Shown: piece by piece, positions 8,781 to 16,840 of the stretch
How positions within the stretch are numbered: the stretch's first letter is position 1
Layout: each line of letters starts with the position of its first letter
NCBI GenBank assembly: GCA_963730585.1
Contig: CAVSSL010000005.1
Coordinates: 62,001 to 126,000, forward strand
Source of the DNA: Pedococcus_A sp963730585
GTDB lineage: Bacteria; Actinomycetota; Actinomycetes; Actinomycetales; Dermatophilaceae
Direction: 5' to 3'
Length of the DNA: 64,000 bases
Made by a program: the position numbers and the translations under genes
Notes under the pieces: model-generated
Told to the model about the DNA's origin: nothing
What the model saw: the letters and a program-made list of their open reading frames with translations, nothing else
The model's database searches: none

Positions 8781-9599
8781 ATGTCCGCCGCAGTCTCCGT
8801 GCCCGGTGCACCGGTCGCCCTGTCGACCGCATCGGTCTACCCGGAGACCTGCGCGGCGGCCTTCGCCACGGCGAGGCGGCTCGGCTACGACGGGGTCGAG
8901 GTCATGGTCTGGACCGACCCCGTCTCCCAGGAGCCGGGCGCCATCAAGGCGCTGTCCGAGCTGCACGGCATACCGGTGCTGTCCGTGCACGCGCCGACCC
9001 TGCTCCTCACGCAGCGCGTGTGGAGCACCGACCCGTGGACCAAGGTCGACAAGTCCATCGAGCTCGCCCAGGAGGTGGGCGCGACGACCGTGGTGCTGCA
9101 CCCGCCGTTCCGGTGGCAGCGCGACTACGCCCGTGAGTTCCTCGACGGGGTGGCGCTGCGCGAGCACGAGACCGGCATCCGGCTCGCGGTGGAGAACATG
9201 TTTCCGTGGCGGGCCCGCAACCGGGAGTACCAGGCCTACCTGCCCGGCTGGGATCCCGTGCCGCTGCCGTACGACAACGTGACGCTCGACCTCTCGCACA
9301 CGGCCACGGCCGGGTCGGACGCGATGCAGATGGTCGCCGACCTCGGACCGCGCCTGACCCACGTGCACCTCGCCGACGGCACGGGCACGGCGCGCGACGA
9401 GCACCTCGTGCCGGGGCGCGGGAGCCAGCCGTGTGCCGACTTCTTGGAAACCCTTGCGGCACAGGAGTTCTCGGGGTCGATCGTCGTCGAGGTCGGCACG
9501 CGCAAGCTCACCGAGGAGCAGCGCGAGATCGACCTCAGCGAGGCGCTGGCCTTCGCCCGGCTGCACCTCGCCACGGCTCCCAGCCTCAAGACGTCATGA
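8781..9599 (+). CDS. Sugar phosphate isomerase/epimerase (TIM barrel)
   Basis: A 272-residue member of the xylose isomerase-like barrel family. Typical strands are YDGVEVMVWTD, IPVLSVHAPT, ATTVVLHPP, IRLAVENMF, VTLDLSHTAT and LTHVHLADGTG, with His, Glu and Asp metal ligands at the strand ends as in EndoIV-like barrels. It is probably a divalent-metal sugar epimerase or isomerase, and the substrate is unknown. TAGTCT (8769-8774) is 6 nt before the ATG, suggesting a leaderless transcript. The stop overlaps the TetR start (ATGA), so both are one unit. The HGIP stretch uses the rare codon ATA inside a copy of the window-wide octamer. Confidence 0.82.
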   Translation: MSAAVSVPGAPVALSTASVYPETCAAAFATARRLGYDGVEVMVWTDPVSQEPGAIKALSELHGIPVLSVHAPTLLLTQRVWSTDPWTKVDKSIELAQEVGATTVVLHPPFRWQRDYAREFLDGVALREHETGIRLAVENMFPWRARNREYQAYLPGWDPVPLPYDNVTLDLSHTATAGSDAMQMVADLGPRLTHVHLADGTGTARDEHLVPGRGSQPCADFLETLAAQEFSGSIVVEVGTRKLTEEQREIDLSEALAFARLHLATAPSLKTS

Positions 9600-10195
9600 G
9601 CCCCCGCGGGCGCCGGCCGGGCGGGGAGGACACCCGCGCCACCATCCTCGACGCCGCCCGGGCCGAGTTCGCCGAGCAGGGCTACGACGCCACGTCGCTG
9701 CGCGGCATCGCCCGCCGGGCCTGCGTCGACCCGGCCCTCGTGCACCACTACTTCGACGGCAAGCCCGCGCTGTTCGCCGAGGTGATGGAGCTGCCGGTCG
9801 ACCCCTCCGTCCTCATCGACCGGGTGCTCGCCGGGCCGCGGGAGCACGTCGGGGCCGCGCTGGTCGAGACGTTCCTCGACGTGTGGGACTCCCCGGCCGG
9901 GCGCCAGCGCTTCCAGGCCGTGGTCCGCTCGGCCTCGTCGCACGACGACGCGGCCCGGATGCTGCGGGAGTTCCTGACCCGGGAGATCTTCGGGCGGATC
10001 GCGACGGAGCTGACGCCCGCCTCCGGCGCCGACGGGTTCCCGGCCCCGCAGCTGAGGGCAGGACTCGCTGCAGGGCAGATGCTCGGCATGGCGATGATGC
10101 GCTACGTCGTCGACTTCCCCGAGGTCGCGCAGGCCAGCCGCGAGGAGCTGGTCGCGCTCGTCGGTCCGGCGATCCAGCGATACCTCGCACCCTGA
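9596..10195 (+). CDS. TetR family transcriptional regulator
   Basis: A 199-residue regulator. The N-terminal helix-turn-helix reads TILDAARAEFAEQGYDATSLRGIARRACVD (about 17-46) followed by HHYFDGKPALF, the TetR signature. The C-terminal half is a helical ligand and dimerisation domain. It overlaps the upstream epimerase by 4 nt and lies just before an ABC exporter. An inverted repeat over the exporter start codon (10476-10491) is a good candidate operator, so it probably represses the exporter; this is inference from position. Confidence 0.88.
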   Translation: MSPRGRRPGGEDTRATILDAARAEFAEQGYDATSLRGIARRACVDPALVHHYFDGKPALFAEVMELPVDPSVLIDRVLAGPREHVGAALVETFLDVWDSPAGRQRFQAVVRSASSHDDAARMLREFLTREIFGRIATELTPASGADGFPAPQLRAGLAAGQMLGMAMMRYVVDFPEVAQASREELVALVGPAIQRYLAP

Positions 10196-10470
10196 GCCAC
10201 GCGGTCGGCCACCATGGCGGGTGCGGGGTGCTCGGTGTGCTCGCGGCGGTCGCCCTGCGGAACCGTGCTCGCGCCGGCGGCCGCCGGACCCGCCGCGTGC
10301 GCCCTGGCGGCGCCGGGGTCGTCCGACTTCCAGGCCCTGCTCCCCGTCGCCCTGGTCGCCTGGCTCGCCCTGTGGTGGCTGCTGCGCCGGCCGGTCACGA
10401 GGCGGTGGCTGGCCGGTGAGCAGGGTCGAGCCGGGTGTGCCGACCCCTTGTGGCCGGGCGGCCAGAGGGG

Positions 10471-10491
10471 TAAATTTCATCACATGATGAA
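10471..10491. promoter_or_regulatory. Leaderless promoter and candidate TetR operator of the ABC exporter
   Basis: The -10-like box TAAATT (10471-10476) is 7 nt before the ATG at 10484. A perfect inverted repeat with 7-bp arms and a 2-bp centre, TTCATCACATGATGAA (10476-10491), covers the expected transcription start and the first two ATG codons. It is a conspicuous AT-rich island in very GC-rich DNA. A repressor bound here would block both polymerase and ribosome. Confidence 0.65.
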
Positions 10492-11209
10492 TCACGCGGT
10501 CGAGGTCGACCGCCTCCGCGTGGTGCGCGGGGGGCGGGAGGTGCTGCCGGGCCTGAGTGTCTCCATCCCGGCCGGCCAGGTCGTCGGGCTGCTCGGCCCG
10601 AGCGGGGGCGGCAAGACGACCCTCATGCGCGCCATCGTCGGCGTGCAGGTCGTCGAGTCGGGCACGGTCACCGTGCTCGGTGAGCCTGCCGGCTCGCCGG
10701 GGCTGCGGTCCCGCGTCGGCTACGTCACCCAGGCGCCGAGCATCTACGACGACCTCACCGTGAGGGAGAACGTGCGCTTCTTCGCCCGCATGGTCGGGGC
10801 CGGTGTCGACTCCGCGGAGCGGGCGATCACCGCCGTCGACCTCGAGAGCCACGCCGGGGTGCTGGCCGGACGGCTCTCCGGCGGCCAGCGCTCGCGGGTC
10901 TCGCTCGCCTCGGCCCTCGTCAACGACCCCGAGCTGCTGGTGCTCGACGAGCCGACCGTGGGGCTCGACCCCGTGCTGCGCCGCGACCTGTGGCGCCTCT
11001 TCCACCAGCTCGCCGCCTCCGGTGTGTCGATGCTCGTGTCCAGCCACGTGATGGACGAGGCGACCCGTTGCGACCGGCTGCTCCTGCTGCGCGAGGGACG
11101 GCTGCTGGCCGACGAGCCGTTGCCGGCGCTGCTCGAGCGCACCGGCACGACCGACGCCGAGGCCGCCTTCCTCTCCCTGATCGACGCGGCCGAGGAGGTC
11201 GTCCAGTGA
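10484..11209 (+). CDS. ABC transporter ATP-binding protein (exporter type)
   Basis: A 241-residue nucleotide-binding domain. Walker A is GPSGGGKTTL (about 36-45), the signature is LSGGQRSR, Walker B is LLVLDEPTVGLDP, and the H-loop is SSHVMDEATRCD. The arrangement matches the DrrA/CcmA group that works with an ABC-2 permease in drug or lipid export. Two adjacent ATGs (10484, 10487) can start translation. An open frame extends to 10214, but it lacks coding character. The stop overlaps the permease start (GTGA). Confidence 0.9.
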   Translation: MMNHAVEVDRLRVVRGGREVLPGLSVSIPAGQVVGLLGPSGGGKTTLMRAIVGVQVVESGTVTVLGEPAGSPGLRSRVGYVTQAPSIYDDLTVRENVRFFARMVGAGVDSAERAITAVDLESHAGVLAGRLSGGQRSRVSLASALVNDPELLVLDEPTVGLDPVLRRDLWRLFHQLAASGVSMLVSSHVMDEATRCDRLLLLREGRLLADEPLPALLERTGTTDAEAAFLSLIDAAEEVVQ

Positions 11210-11940
11210 GCCCGCACCGCACCCTCGTCATGACCGGCCGCGTCCTGCGGCAGCTGCGCACCGACCACCGCACCATCGCCCTGATGCTGCTCGTGCCGAT
11301 CGTGCTCCTTGGGCTGCTCGCCTGGATCTACGACGGCACGCCGGTGTTCGACCACATCGGCCCCGCCCTGCTCGGCGTCTTCCCCTTCGTCGTCATGTTC
11401 ATCGTGACGAGCGTGGCCACCTTGCGGGAGCGCACCTCCGGCACCCTCGAACGGCTCATGACCACCCCCATGGCCAAGACCGACCTGATGATCGGCTACG
11501 CGCTCGCCTTCGGGCTGATGGCGGTGCTCCAGGCCGTGGTGGCCACGACCTTCGCCATCTACGTGTGTGGGCTCAACCTCGCAGGACCCGCCTGGGTGCT
11601 GGGGGTCGTCGCCGTGTCAGATGCCGTGCTCGGCACCGCCCTGGGGCTGCTCGCCAGCGGCTTCGCGCGCACCGAGTTCCAGGCCGTGCAGTTCATGCCG
11701 GCCTTCGTGCTCCCGCAGTTCCTCCTGTGCGGGCTCCTGGTGGCCCGCGACCAGCTCCCCGACGTGCTGCAGCCGTTCTCGGACGCGCTACCCCTGTCGT
11801 ATGCCGTGGACGCCATGAACGAGGTCGCCGCCACCGCCGAGCCGCTCGCCGAGGTCGGTGCCGACCTGGTGGTCATCGCGGCGTGGATCGTCGCGTCGCT
11901 GCTGCTGGGTTCGCTCACCCTCCGCCGCCGCACCCCGTGA
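11206..11940 (+). CDS. ABC-2 type transporter permease
   Basis: A 244-residue membrane protein with six predicted helices: IALMLLVPIVLLGLL, then ALLGVFPFVVMFIVTSVATL, LAFGLMAVLQAVVATTFAIYV, WVLGVVAVSDAVLGTALGLL, FMPAFVLPQFLLCGLLVA and VVIAAWIVASLLLGSL. The loop RERTSGTLERLMTTPM is the ABC-2 hallmark. It pairs with the ATPase upstream (4-nt overlap) to form an exporter controlled, by inference, by the neighbouring TetR protein. Substrate unknown. Confidence 0.88.
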   Translation: MSPHRTLVMTGRVLRQLRTDHRTIALMLLVPIVLLGLLAWIYDGTPVFDHIGPALLGVFPFVVMFIVTSVATLRERTSGTLERLMTTPMAKTDLMIGYALAFGLMAVLQAVVATTFAIYVCGLNLAGPAWVLGVVAVSDAVLGTALGLLASGFARTEFQAVQFMPAFVLPQFLLCGLLVARDQLPDVLQPFSDALPLSYAVDAMNEVAATAEPLAEVGADLVVIAAWIVASLLLGSLTLRRRTP

Positions 11941-12003
11941 GGACCAAGGGATAGCCTTGGCGGCGGCCGCGAGAGGCGTGGCCGGACGTCGGAAGGACCC
12001 TTC

Positions 12004-12954
12004 GTGGACGCAGGTGACCTGCTGCGCAACGCACTGCTGCAGCTCTCCAAGAGCGACGCCGTGCGGAGGACCGTCGAGACGGCGCCGGTGAGCCGGCAGG
12101 TGGTGCGGCGTTTCGTTCCCGGGTCCACCACGGAGGACGCCGTCGCGGCCACCGCCGAGCTGCGCATGACCAACCGGCTCGCCACGATCGACTACCTCGG
12201 CGAGGACACCACCGACCTGACCCAGGCGATCCGCACCCGTGACGCCTACCTGCACCTGCTGCGCGAGCTCAAGCGTGCCGACCTCAGCCAGATGGGCATG
12301 GGCGAGGTCAGCCTCAAGCTCAGCGCCCTCGGCCAGGCCCTGCCGGGCGACGGCGCGAAGATCGCCCTCGAGCACGCCCGGGAGATCTGCGAGGCCGCGG
12401 CCGACGCGGGCACCACGGTGACGCTCGACATGGAGGACCACACCACCACCGACGCCACCCTGGAGTCGCTGCGCGAGCTGCGCCAGGACTTCCCGTGGGT
12501 GGGTGCGGTGATCCAGTCCTACCTGCGTCGCAGTGAGGCCGACTGCCGCGACCTCGCCCATGAGGGCAGCCGCGTGCGCCTGTGCAAGGGCGCCTACAAG
12601 GAGCCGGAGTCGGTCGCCTACCAGTCCTCGGAGGAGGTCGACACGGCCTACGTGCGGTGCCTGAAGGTCCTCATGGCCGGCGACGGCTACCCGATGGTCG
12701 CCAGCCACGACCCCCGGCTGGTCGAGATCGCCGGCGCGCTCGCCGCCCACAACGGCCGTGAGCCGCAGACCTACGAGTACCAGATGCTCTACGGCATCCG
12801 GCCCGAGGAGCAGAAGCGCATCGCCGACCGCGGCAACCAGATGCGGGTCTACATCCCGTACGGCGAGGAGTGGTACGGCTACCTCATGCGCCGCATGGCC
12901 GAGCGCCCGGCCAACACCATGTTCTTCCTGCGCGGCCTGGCCACGCGGGGCTGA
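12004..12954 (+). CDS. Proline dehydrogenase (monofunctional)
   Basis: A 316-residue FAD barrel enzyme that oxidises proline to pyrroline-5-carboxylate. Supporting stretches are MGEVSLKLSALGQ, TLDMEDHTTTDATL, VIQSYLRR, RLCKGAYKEP, ASHDPRL, YEYQMLYGIRPEEQ and the C-terminal YGEEWYGYLMRRMAERP, which holds the substrate arginines. It is the short PruB-like form, with no fused P5C dehydrogenase. The GTG has GGAAGGA about 6 nt upstream. proC, which runs the opposite reaction direction of the pathway, follows 12 nt downstream. Confidence 0.93.
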   Translation: MDAGDLLRNALLQLSKSDAVRRTVETAPVSRQVVRRFVPGSTTEDAVAATAELRMTNRLATIDYLGEDTTDLTQAIRTRDAYLHLLRELKRADLSQMGMGEVSLKLSALGQALPGDGAKIALEHAREICEAAADAGTTVTLDMEDHTTTDATLESLRELRQDFPWVGAVIQSYLRRSEADCRDLAHEGSRVRLCKGAYKEPESVAYQSSEEVDTAYVRCLKVLMAGDGYPMVASHDPRLVEIAGALAAHNGREPQTYEYQMLYGIRPEEQKRIADRGNQMRVYIPYGEEWYGYLMRRMAERPANTMFFLRGLATRG

Positions 12955-12966
12955 GAGGAGGCACCG

Positions 12967-13773
12967 ATGACCACCGTCGCGATCTTCGGCGCGGGAGTGA
13001 TGGGGGAGACGCTGCTGTCCGGGCTGGTCCGGGCCGGCCGCAACGCCGACGACATCATCATCACCGACCGTCGTCCCGAGCACCTGGCCGAGCTGCACGA
13101 GCGCTACGGCGTGCGCACGATGGCCAACACCGAGGCCGCGGCCGCCGCCGACACCCTCGTCCTCGTCGTCAAGCCGCAGGACATGGAGGCGCTGCTCGAG
13201 GAGATCAGCGACCACGTCGCCGAGCACAACCTCGTCGTCAGCCTGGCGGCCGGCATCACCACCGAGTTCCTCGAGTCACGCCTGCCCGGCGGCAGCTCGG
13301 TCGTGCGCGTCATGCCCAACACCCCCGCCCTGGTCGACCAGGGGATGGCGGCGATCAGCGCCGGCAAGCACTGCGACGCCTCGCACCTCGCCGAGGCGGC
13401 CGAGCTGATGCGCTCCTGCGGCAAGGTGCTCGAGGTGGCCGAGAAGCACCAGGACGCGGTCACCGCGATCTCCGGCTCCGGGCCGGCCTACATCTTCTAC
13501 GTCGTCGAGGCCATGATCGAGGCCGGCGTCGTGCTCGGGCTGCCCCGCGCGACCGCGACCGAGCTCGTCGTCCAGACGCTCTTCGGGGCCGCCACGATGA
13601 TCAAGGAGACGAAGCAGCACCCGACCGTGCTGCGCGAGCAGGTGACCTCGCCCGGCGGCACCACCGCAGCCGCGCTGCGCCAGCTCGACGACCACAAGGT
13701 CCGAGCCGCCTTCATCACGGCCATGGAGGCGGCGGCCGAGCGGTCGCACCAGCTCGCCTCCGGCAATGGCTGA
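12967..13773 (+). CDS. proC: Pyrroline-5-carboxylate reductase
   Basis: A 268-residue enzyme for the last step of proline synthesis. The Rossmann loop FGAGVMGETLLSGL starts at residue 6. The C-terminal dimer domain contains AISGSGPAYIFYVVEA and TSPGGTTAAALRQLD, both diagnostic of ProC. AGGAGG lies 5 nt before the ATG. Transcription with proline dehydrogenase is likely, an unusual mix of degradation and synthesis. In M. tuberculosis the homologous gene begins the same proC-HTH-bS22-epimerase order that continues downstream here. Confidence 0.95.
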   Translation: MTTVAIFGAGVMGETLLSGLVRAGRNADDIIITDRRPEHLAELHERYGVRTMANTEAAAAADTLVLVVKPQDMEALLEEISDHVAEHNLVVSLAAGITTEFLESRLPGGSSVVRVMPNTPALVDQGMAAISAGKHCDASHLAEAAELMRSCGKVLEVAEKHQDAVTAISGSGPAYIFYVVEAMIEAGVVLGLPRATATELVVQTLFGAATMIKETKQHPTVLREQVTSPGGTTAAALRQLDDHKVRAAFITAMEAAAERSHQLASGNG

Positions 13774-13880
13774 GGCGCGCCCACCCTTCGCAGCTGGAGA
13801 TGGCCGGCGCCCTGTGAACTCCCGGTGAATCGGCAGCGGTCACTGGCCGTGCGGCCCACGGCTCATGCGAGAGTGGTGGC

Positions 13881-14402
13881 ATGAGCGAGATCTCCGTGCG
13901 CGAGCTGACCGAGGACGAGTGGGAGACCTACCGCGAGGTGCGGCTTTCCGCGCTCGAGGAGTCGCCCCAGGCCTTCGTGGCCTCCGTCGCGGAGGAACAG
14001 GCCTACGACGAGGCCTTCTGGCGCACCCGGATGCGACGCTCGCGCAGGCTGCTGGCCGAGGTGGACGGGCGCGCCGCGGGTGTGGCCAGCGTCGGTGAGG
14101 CCGGCCCCGAGAACCCCACCGTCGCCGAGCTGTTCGGCCTGTGGGTCGCTCCGGACTTCCGGGGGGCCGGCGTCGCGACGCAGCTCGTGCAGGCCGGTGC
14201 GGACACCGCCCGCCGGGACGGCCGCACCCACATCGCCTACTGGGTCAACACGGACAACGGCCCGGCGGTCGCCTTCGCCAGCGGGTTCGGGTTCCGTCCG
14301 ACGGACAGCCGCCGCCCGATGCGCGTGGCGTCGGACGACGGTGACGAGGAGATCGCCATGGTGCTGGCGCTCGGGCAGGACCGCGGGGTCCCCACCCTCT
14401 GA
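13881..14402 (+). CDS. GNAT family N-acetyltransferase
   Basis: A 173-residue single GNAT domain. It starts with ISVRELTEDEWETYREVRLSALEESPQAF, a phrase shared by many small actinobacterial acetyltransferases. The acetyl-CoA loop lies in LWVAPDFRGAGVATQLVQA (about 91-109), and the last strand is VAFASGFGFRPT. Substrate unknown. No clear Shine-Dalgarno precedes the ATG; GAGAGT (13869-13874) 6 nt upstream is a weak leaderless box. It is convergent with the RCK gene 10 nt downstream. Confidence 0.85.
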   Translation: MSEISVRELTEDEWETYREVRLSALEESPQAFVASVAEEQAYDEAFWRTRMRRSRRLLAEVDGRAAGVASVGEAGPENPTVAELFGLWVAPDFRGAGVATQLVQAGADTARRDGRTHIAYWVNTDNGPAVAFASGFGFRPTDSRRPMRVASDDGDEEIAMVLALGQDRGVPTL

Positions 14403-14412
14403 GGCAGCTCGG

Positions 14413-15081
14413 CTACGGCCGGGAGGCCAGCCGCTCGATCAGGTCGGTGGGCCCGCTCACGATGAGGGTGTCGTGGGCGCTCACCTTGGTGTCGGCCTGG
14501 GCGTAGGTGAAGTCCTCGCCCGGTGACTTCACGCCGACCACGGTCACGCCGTACTTGCTGCGGACCTCGCTCTGCGACAGCGTGAACCCGATGGTCTCCT
14601 GTGGCGGGCGCATCTTGACGATGGCGAAGCCGTCGTCGAACTCGATGTAGTCCATCAGCTTGCCGTTGACCAGGTGCGCGACCCGGCGACCGGTCTCGGC
14701 CTCCGGGAAGATGACGTGGTGCACGCCGATGCGCGTCAGGATCCGCCCGTGCTCGGGGGAGAGGGCCTTGGCCCAGATCGACGGGATCCCGGCGTCGACG
14801 AGGTTGAGCGAGGCGAGCACCGACGCCTCGACCGAGGAGCCGATGCCGACCACGGCGAGCTTGAAGTTGCGCGCCTTGATGGCGGCGATGGCGGAGGGCT
14901 GGCTGGCGTCGGCCTGGACGATCTTGGTGATCTTGCCCAGGAAGGTCTCGGCGAGCACGGCGTCCTGCTCGATCGCGACCACGTGGTGGCCGAGCTGCTG
15001 CAGCTCCAGGGCTGCCGCAGCGCCGAAACGCCCGAGGCCGATGACCAGTACGTCCTCCTCGAAGAGTCGGTTCCTGGGCAA
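14413..15081 (-). CDS. TrkA/KtrA-type RCK domain potassium channel or transporter regulator
   Basis: A 222-residue cytoplasmic regulator with one RCK_N Rossmann domain (VLVIGLGRFGAAAALEL at 11-27, then VVAIEQDAVLAE) and one RCK_C domain after about 140 (FTLSQSEVRSKYGVTVVGVKSPG). Such proteins bind ATP/ADP, NAD(H) or c-di-AMP and gate K+ uptake. The start is TTG at 15081, chosen because GGAGGAA lies 6 nt upstream; no ATG is available in frame. No membrane subunit (TrkH/KtrB) is next to it, so its partner must lie outside the window. The window also encodes the c-di-AMP synthase DisA. Confidence 0.88.
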   Translation of the reverse strand: MPRNRLFEEDVLVIGLGRFGAAAALELQQLGHHVVAIEQDAVLAETFLGKITKIVQADASQPSAIAAIKARNFKLAVVGIGSSVEASVLASLNLVDAGIPSIWAKALSPEHGRILTRIGVHHVIFPEAETGRRVAHLVNGKLMDYIEFDDGFAIVKMRPPQETIGFTLSQSEVRSKYGVTVVGVKSPGEDFTYAQADTKVSAHDTLIVSGPTDLIERLASRP

Positions 15082-15153
15082 GAGATTCCTCCGTCATGTC
15101 GCGGACTGGGCCGTCCTGTCCACGGACAGTACCCGCCCGGTAGCGTGCAGGAC

Positions 15154-16350
15154 ATGCCCACTCAGGCGCGCGTGATCTGGGACCCCAGCTTCACGGCATA
15201 CAACTTCGGTCCCACGCACCCGATGGCACCGGTGCGCCTGGACCTGACCGCTCGCCTGTGTGACGCGTTCGGGCTCTTCTCCCATGTCGACGTCGAGATG
15301 GTCAACCCGGGCGTCGCCGACGACGCGCTGCTCGCGACGGTGCACGACCCCGGCTACATCGACGCGGTGAAGGCCGCCTCGAAGGACCCGGCGAGCGCGG
15401 ACGGCGGCCACGGCCTCGGCACCGAGGACGACCCGGCGTTCCCGGGCATGCACGAGGCGAGCGCCCGCATCGCCGAGGGGACCCGGCAGGTGTGCGAGGA
15501 CGTCTGGACGGGCCGGTCGAGCCACGGCGTCAACTTCTGCGGCGGCCTGCACCACGCCATGCCCGACAGCGCCTCGGGCTTCTGCATCTACAACGACATC
15601 GCGGTCGGCATCCAGTGGCTGCTCGACAACGGCGCCCAGCGCGTGGCCTACGTCGACATCGACGTGCACCACGGCGACGGCGTGGAGCGCATCTTCTGGG
15701 ACGACCCGCGGGTGGTGACCATCTCGCTGCACGAGTCCGGGCGGGCGCTGTTCCCCGGCACGGGGTGGCCCGGCGACACCGGCGGCCCCGACGCGCCGGG
15801 GTCGGCCGTCAACGTGGCGCTGCCGCCCGGCACCGGCGACTCCGCGTGGTTGCGCGCGCTGCACGCCACCGCCCTCCCGATCGTGCGGGCGTTCAAGCCC
15901 GAGGTGCTGGTGACCCAGCACGGCTGCGACACCCACGCCCAGGACCCCCTCGCGCACCTCGCGCTGTCGGTGGACGCCCAGCGCACCGCCGCCGAGGCGC
16001 TGCACCGGCTGGCCCACGACGTGTGCGACGGGCGCTGGGTCGCCCTCGGTGGGGGCGGCTACGAGCTCGTCGACGTCGTGCCGCGGACCTGGACCCACCT
16101 GACCGGCATCGCCACGCACCGGCCGATCCCGCTCACGGCGCCGGTGCCGGACGGCTGGCTCGAGCACGTGCTCATGGAGCTCGGCCGGCAGGGGCCCCGC
16201 CGGATGGGCGACCTCGACCCGGCCGAGGGCCCGATCTGGCACCAGCCGTGGGACATGGGCTACAACCCGCACAGCGAGGTCGACCGGGCCATCATGGCCA
16301 CCCGGCAGGCCACCTTCGAGCACTTCGGGCTCGACCTCTGGTTCGACTAG
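15154..16350 (+). CDS. acuC: Acetoin utilisation protein AcuC-type deacetylase
   Basis: A 398-residue member of the histone deacetylase/arginase-like superfamily. Catalytic-site stretches are GGLHHAMPDSASGFCIYNDIA (His pair near 130), VDIDVHHGDGVE (zinc-binding Asp and His), and VTQHGCDTHAQDPLAHL, plus LGGGGYE near 305. AcuC deacetylates acetyl-CoA synthetase in Bacillus; here it may reverse lysine acetylation of metabolic enzymes. TAGCGT (15141-15146) is 7 nt before the ATG, so the mRNA is probably leaderless. It diverges from the RCK gene. Confidence 0.88.
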   Translation: MPTQARVIWDPSFTAYNFGPTHPMAPVRLDLTARLCDAFGLFSHVDVEMVNPGVADDALLATVHDPGYIDAVKAASKDPASADGGHGLGTEDDPAFPGMHEASARIAEGTRQVCEDVWTGRSSHGVNFCGGLHHAMPDSASGFCIYNDIAVGIQWLLDNGAQRVAYVDIDVHHGDGVERIFWDDPRVVTISLHESGRALFPGTGWPGDTGGPDAPGSAVNVALPPGTGDSAWLRALHATALPIVRAFKPEVLVTQHGCDTHAQDPLAHLALSVDAQRTAAEALHRLAHDVCDGRWVALGGGGYELVDVVPRTWTHLTGIATHRPIPLTAPVPDGWLEHVLMELGRQGPRRMGDLDPAEGPIWHQPWDMGYNPHSEVDRAIMATRQATFEHFGLDLWFD

Positions 16351-16555
16351 GTTGCTGTTCGGGGTCGTCGTCGTTCGGGGGAAACGTCACTGCTCAGGCG
16401 GCGTGTCGTCTGGACATTCGCAGAAGGGGCCGACTTTCTTTCCCCATCCGCTTCCCCAGTGGTCACATCAGCCCCTATCGTTGCGACTTGCACGAGCGTA
16501 GAGGTCCGCCGGAGGGGAAGCCGGCGATGCGCACGTGAAGAAGATCGAGGTAGCT

Positions 16556-16756
16556 ATGTCCAACGAGCGCCAGCTCGCCGAGGTGCGGTTCCTGACCGTG
16601 GCCGAGGTCGCCTCGATCATGCGCGTGTCGAAGATGACCGTGTACCGGATGGTGCACGCCGGAGAGCTCCCCGCGATCCGTGTGGGCCGCTCGTTCCGCG
16701 TTCCCGAGGACGCCGTGCACAAGTACCTGCGCACGTCGTACGTCGACACCGCGTGA
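16556..16756 (+). CDS. Small excisionase-like / BldC-like helix-turn-helix protein
   Basis: A 66-residue MerR/excisionase-type winged HTH: FLTVAEVASIMRVSKMTVYR is the HTH helix pair, followed by ELPAIRVGRSFRVPEDAVHKYL as the wing. It is nearly identical in style to Rv0500A of M. tuberculosis and is conserved in actinobacteria next to bS22. The ATG at 16556 has GAGG about 6 nt upstream; an in-frame GTG at 16535 would add seven residues. A strong terminator follows. The 205 bp upstream to acuC hold no gene I can support. Confidence 0.9.
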   Translation: MSNERQLAEVRFLTVAEVASIMRVSKMTVYRMVHAGELPAIRVGRSFRVPEDAVHKYLRTSYVDTA

Positions 16757-16776
16757 TTGACCGATGAAGAACGAGT

Positions 16777-16811
16777 GAGGGCGGGCCGGGGGATCTCCCC
16801 GGCCCGCCCTC
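16777..16811. terminator. Bidirectional hairpin terminator
   Basis: Perfect inverted repeat: AGGGCGGGCCGGGG (16778-16791) pairs with CCCCGGCCCGCCCT (16797-16810) over a 5-nt loop, plus one outer G-C pair. It separates the HTH gene from the convergent M36 peptidase gene. Confidence 0.85.
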
Positions 16812-16840
16812 TCTCGTCGGCCCTGTTCGGCGGCTGCCCG

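Noticed and set aside
10214..10483. In-frame upstream extension of the ABC ATPase with a hydrophobic stretch
   Set aside because: Cys/Ser/Pro-rich start, no ribosome site, and the leaderless promoter with palindrome at 10471 fits a start at 10484. I see no supported gene between 10196 and 10470.
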